Positions 24,174 to 25,287 of a DNA stretch of 25,287 nucleotides are shown here, piece after piece (within the stretch, counting starts at the first letter, position 1; each line of letters opens with the position of its first letter). Position numbers and translations under genes: made by a program. Source of the DNA: DATIJJ01 sp039936115 (GTDB taxonomy: Bacteria; Pseudomonadota; Gammaproteobacteria; DSM-16500). Where the stretch lies: assembly GCA_039936115.1 (NCBI GenBank), contig JBDTIZ010000260.1, positions 1-25,287 on the forward strand, written 5' to 3'. The notes under the pieces were generated by a model. It did no database searches. It saw nothing but the letters and a program-made list of their open reading frames with translations, and was not told the origin of the DNA.

Positions 24174-25199
24174 ATGGCCCAACTAAGCACACAAACATGC
24201 AAAAAGGTCTATAATCAAAGTATCACTATTGCAACTTTAGTTAGTAAGGGGTGCTCCTCCAGAAAACCTGCTTCTGCGCTTGAAGAAAAAACTATACTCG
24301 AAAGGAATTCCAAAAAGTTAATCGCACTTTGCGAAGAATCATCTACTAAAGTGAAAAGTGTAATAGAAGAATGGGAAAAGAAAGTGGGTATGGATGGCAT
24401 TAAGCAGCTCATTCAACATACTCTACTGACTAAGGACAAATCCATTTATCTCAAGGTAAGAGATACACTCTGCATGACTGGGAAGCTTTCACAAGAAGAT
24501 GCGAACAAGGCAGATAAATTCTTTAACGATAGAGTATCATCTCGGCACCAACAAGAAGGTAGAGTTGAACCTTTTCGCCCCCCTTCTCCCGCTCAAATTT
24601 TTAATCAATCACTAACGTCTTCCCCGGCTTCGAAATTTACTTCGAAGAGCCATCAAATTGGTCCCGTGTTTAATAAGTGGAATAAAGACGATGTCAATCT
24701 GACTGAAAAACAGTTTACTCAGATTTTGCAACTTTTTCAGAACGACAAAATTCTAGCTGGAAACTGGGTAAAAAAATTAATTTTTCAGAACGACCAAATT
24801 CTAGGTGGACGCTCGGCACATAGAAAATCTGAGCAACATGTGTCAGAAGGTCTCCCTGCGGATATGGCACAAGCAGCATTGCAGAACATGAATGCGAATT
24901 TAAAAAGCATTGGAATAATACCAAATGATAAAGTCTTGATCGTGCGACCGTCCGTAAGCGACCCAACTACTTCTAGAATTACAGTACTAGATGAGACTGC
25001 TCTTCGTAGCTCATTAGAGGATAATATCGGAAAGCTCAAATCATTAATAGAGAAGAGAGCTCACGATAAAGAGCTACCTAAAGATTTACGAGAACAATAT
25101 GAGTCATTAGGAAAATCACTTGATAATCCAAAAATAAATGAAGCAAAAAGAATAGAGGTTGACACTAGTACAACGTCACCAAAACCATATAGAAGATAA
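24174..25199 (+). CDS. Hydrophilic protein of unknown function with an internal 16-residue tandem repeat
   Basis: I do not recognise this 341-residue protein. It is polar and lysine/serine-rich, with no signal peptide or membrane segment. Residues about 38-120 look helical (charged, possibly coiled); 125-155 is a Pro/Ser-rich linker (EPFRPPSPAQIF). Two tandem copies of LFQND-x-IL-x-G lie around 188-212, encoded by a 48-base duplication. The C-terminal third contains KVLIVRPSVSDP and ends in a disordered basic tail (SPKPYRR). No good ribosome binding site precedes the ATG at 24174. The gene follows the helicase fusion by 124 bases on the same strand and may share its transcript. An effector or a partner of the fusion is conceivable but not shown. 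Confidence 0.65.
   Translation: MAQLSTQTCKKVYNQSITIATLVSKGCSSRKPASALEEKTILERNSKKLIALCEESSTKVKSVIEEWEKKVGMDGIKQLIQHTLLTKDKSIYLKVRDTLCMTGKLSQEDANKADKFFNDRVSSRHQQEGRVEPFRPPSPAQIFNQSLTSSPASKFTSKSHQIGPVFNKWNKDDVNLTEKQFTQILQLFQNDKILAGNWVKKLIFQNDQILGGRSAHRKSEQHVSEGLPADMAQAALQNMNANLKSIGIIPNDKVLIVRPSVSDPTTSRITVLDETALRSSLEDNIGKLKSLIEKRAHDKELPKDLREQYESLGKSLDNPKINEAKRIEVDTSTTSPKPYRR
24733..24809 (+). repeat. In-frame 48-base tandem duplication within the hydrophilic protein gene
   Basis: Two 29-base segments, 24733-24761 and 24781-24809, match at 27 of 29 positions and start 48 bases (16 codons) apart, so the frame is kept. They encode FQNDKILAG and FQNDQILGG. Confidence 0.85.
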
Positions 25200-25242
25200 A
25201 AATCGTAAACATCAAGTTGTCCAGCATTATGACCTTGAGAAA

Positions 25243-25287
25243 GCACTGTAACCCCGCATCTTACTCTGTCACCCCGCACTTGTTGCG
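25243..25287. repeat. Start of another CCCCGC hairpin repeat, cut by the window end
   Basis: CACTGTAACCCCGCA (25244-25258) and CTGTCACCCCGCA (25266-25278) are adjacent imperfect copies. CCCCGCACTTGTTGCG at 25272-25287 is the reverse complement of the inner hairpin at 14964-14982 as far as the window goes. 25200-25242 holds nothing recognisable. Confidence 0.65.

Overview
The window looks like a chromosomal segment of an AT-rich, host-associated gammaproteobacterium, most likely of the Legionellales/Coxiellaceae/Berkiella kind. That placement is an inference. It rests on the close match of the housekeeping proteins (RNase T, DapA, AhpC-type peroxiredoxin, PutA without a DNA-binding domain) to gammaproteobacterial families, the dapA-bamC neighbourhood, a Legionella-type outer-membrane porin, and very large alpha-helical or eukaryote-like proteins (ankyrin repeats) of the kind these intracellular bacteria use as effectors.

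Layout. 1-163: remnant with three imperfect direct repeats, resembling the end of an insertion sequence. 164-2334 (-): two-gene nucleotide-sugar operon, an ArnB-like aminotransferase and a stand-alone ArnA decarboxylase domain. 2496-3101 (+): peroxiredoxin with a strong terminator. 3438-4802 (+): outer-membrane porin-like protein, terminator, then a long inverted repeat. 5008-5619 (-): ribonuclease T, divergent from putA (5684-8830, +). 8997-11126 (+): monovalent cation/proton antiporter and cation diffusion facilitator, three bases apart. 11162-14891 (+): a 119-codon ORF followed by a 1090-residue helical protein whose C-terminus it duplicates. 15062-17516 (-): Sel1-repeat protein, small coiled-coil protein and ArnT-like glycosyltransferase. 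17642-19012 (+): dapA, a very short BamC-like lipoprotein and tRNA-Ser(CGA). 19013-19600: non-coding, with a perfect 29-bp palindrome. 19601-24049 (+): a 1482-residue protein joining ankyrin repeats, a poly(A)-polymerase-like nucleotidyltransferase and a UPF1-like SF1 helicase. 24174-25199 (+): an unrecognised hydrophilic protein. The window ends inside another copy of a dispersed hairpin repeat.

The most interesting object is the ankyrin / nucleotidyltransferase / helicase fusion. Every helicase motif can be read and the nucleotidyltransferase keeps its GG-RD and D-x-D signatures, so one polypeptide carries a protein-interaction module, an RNA 3'-end nucleotidyltransferase-like module and an RNA/DNA helicase. 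It shares a 13-base leader containing the ribosome binding site with the 1090-residue gene 8 kb away. The two accessory blocks (11.2-14.9 kb and 19.0-25.3 kb) flank a conserved housekeeping block. The block boundaries carry members of a dispersed palindromic repeat family, which may have helped the blocks move or duplicate.

Possible functional links. ArnB-like, ArnA-decarboxylase-like and ArnT-like proteins are parts of the lipid A aminoarabinose pathway, but the formyltransferase domain and ArnC/ArnD are not in this window. AhpC, PutA and the two cation transporters fit stress and nutrient adaptation in a host cell.
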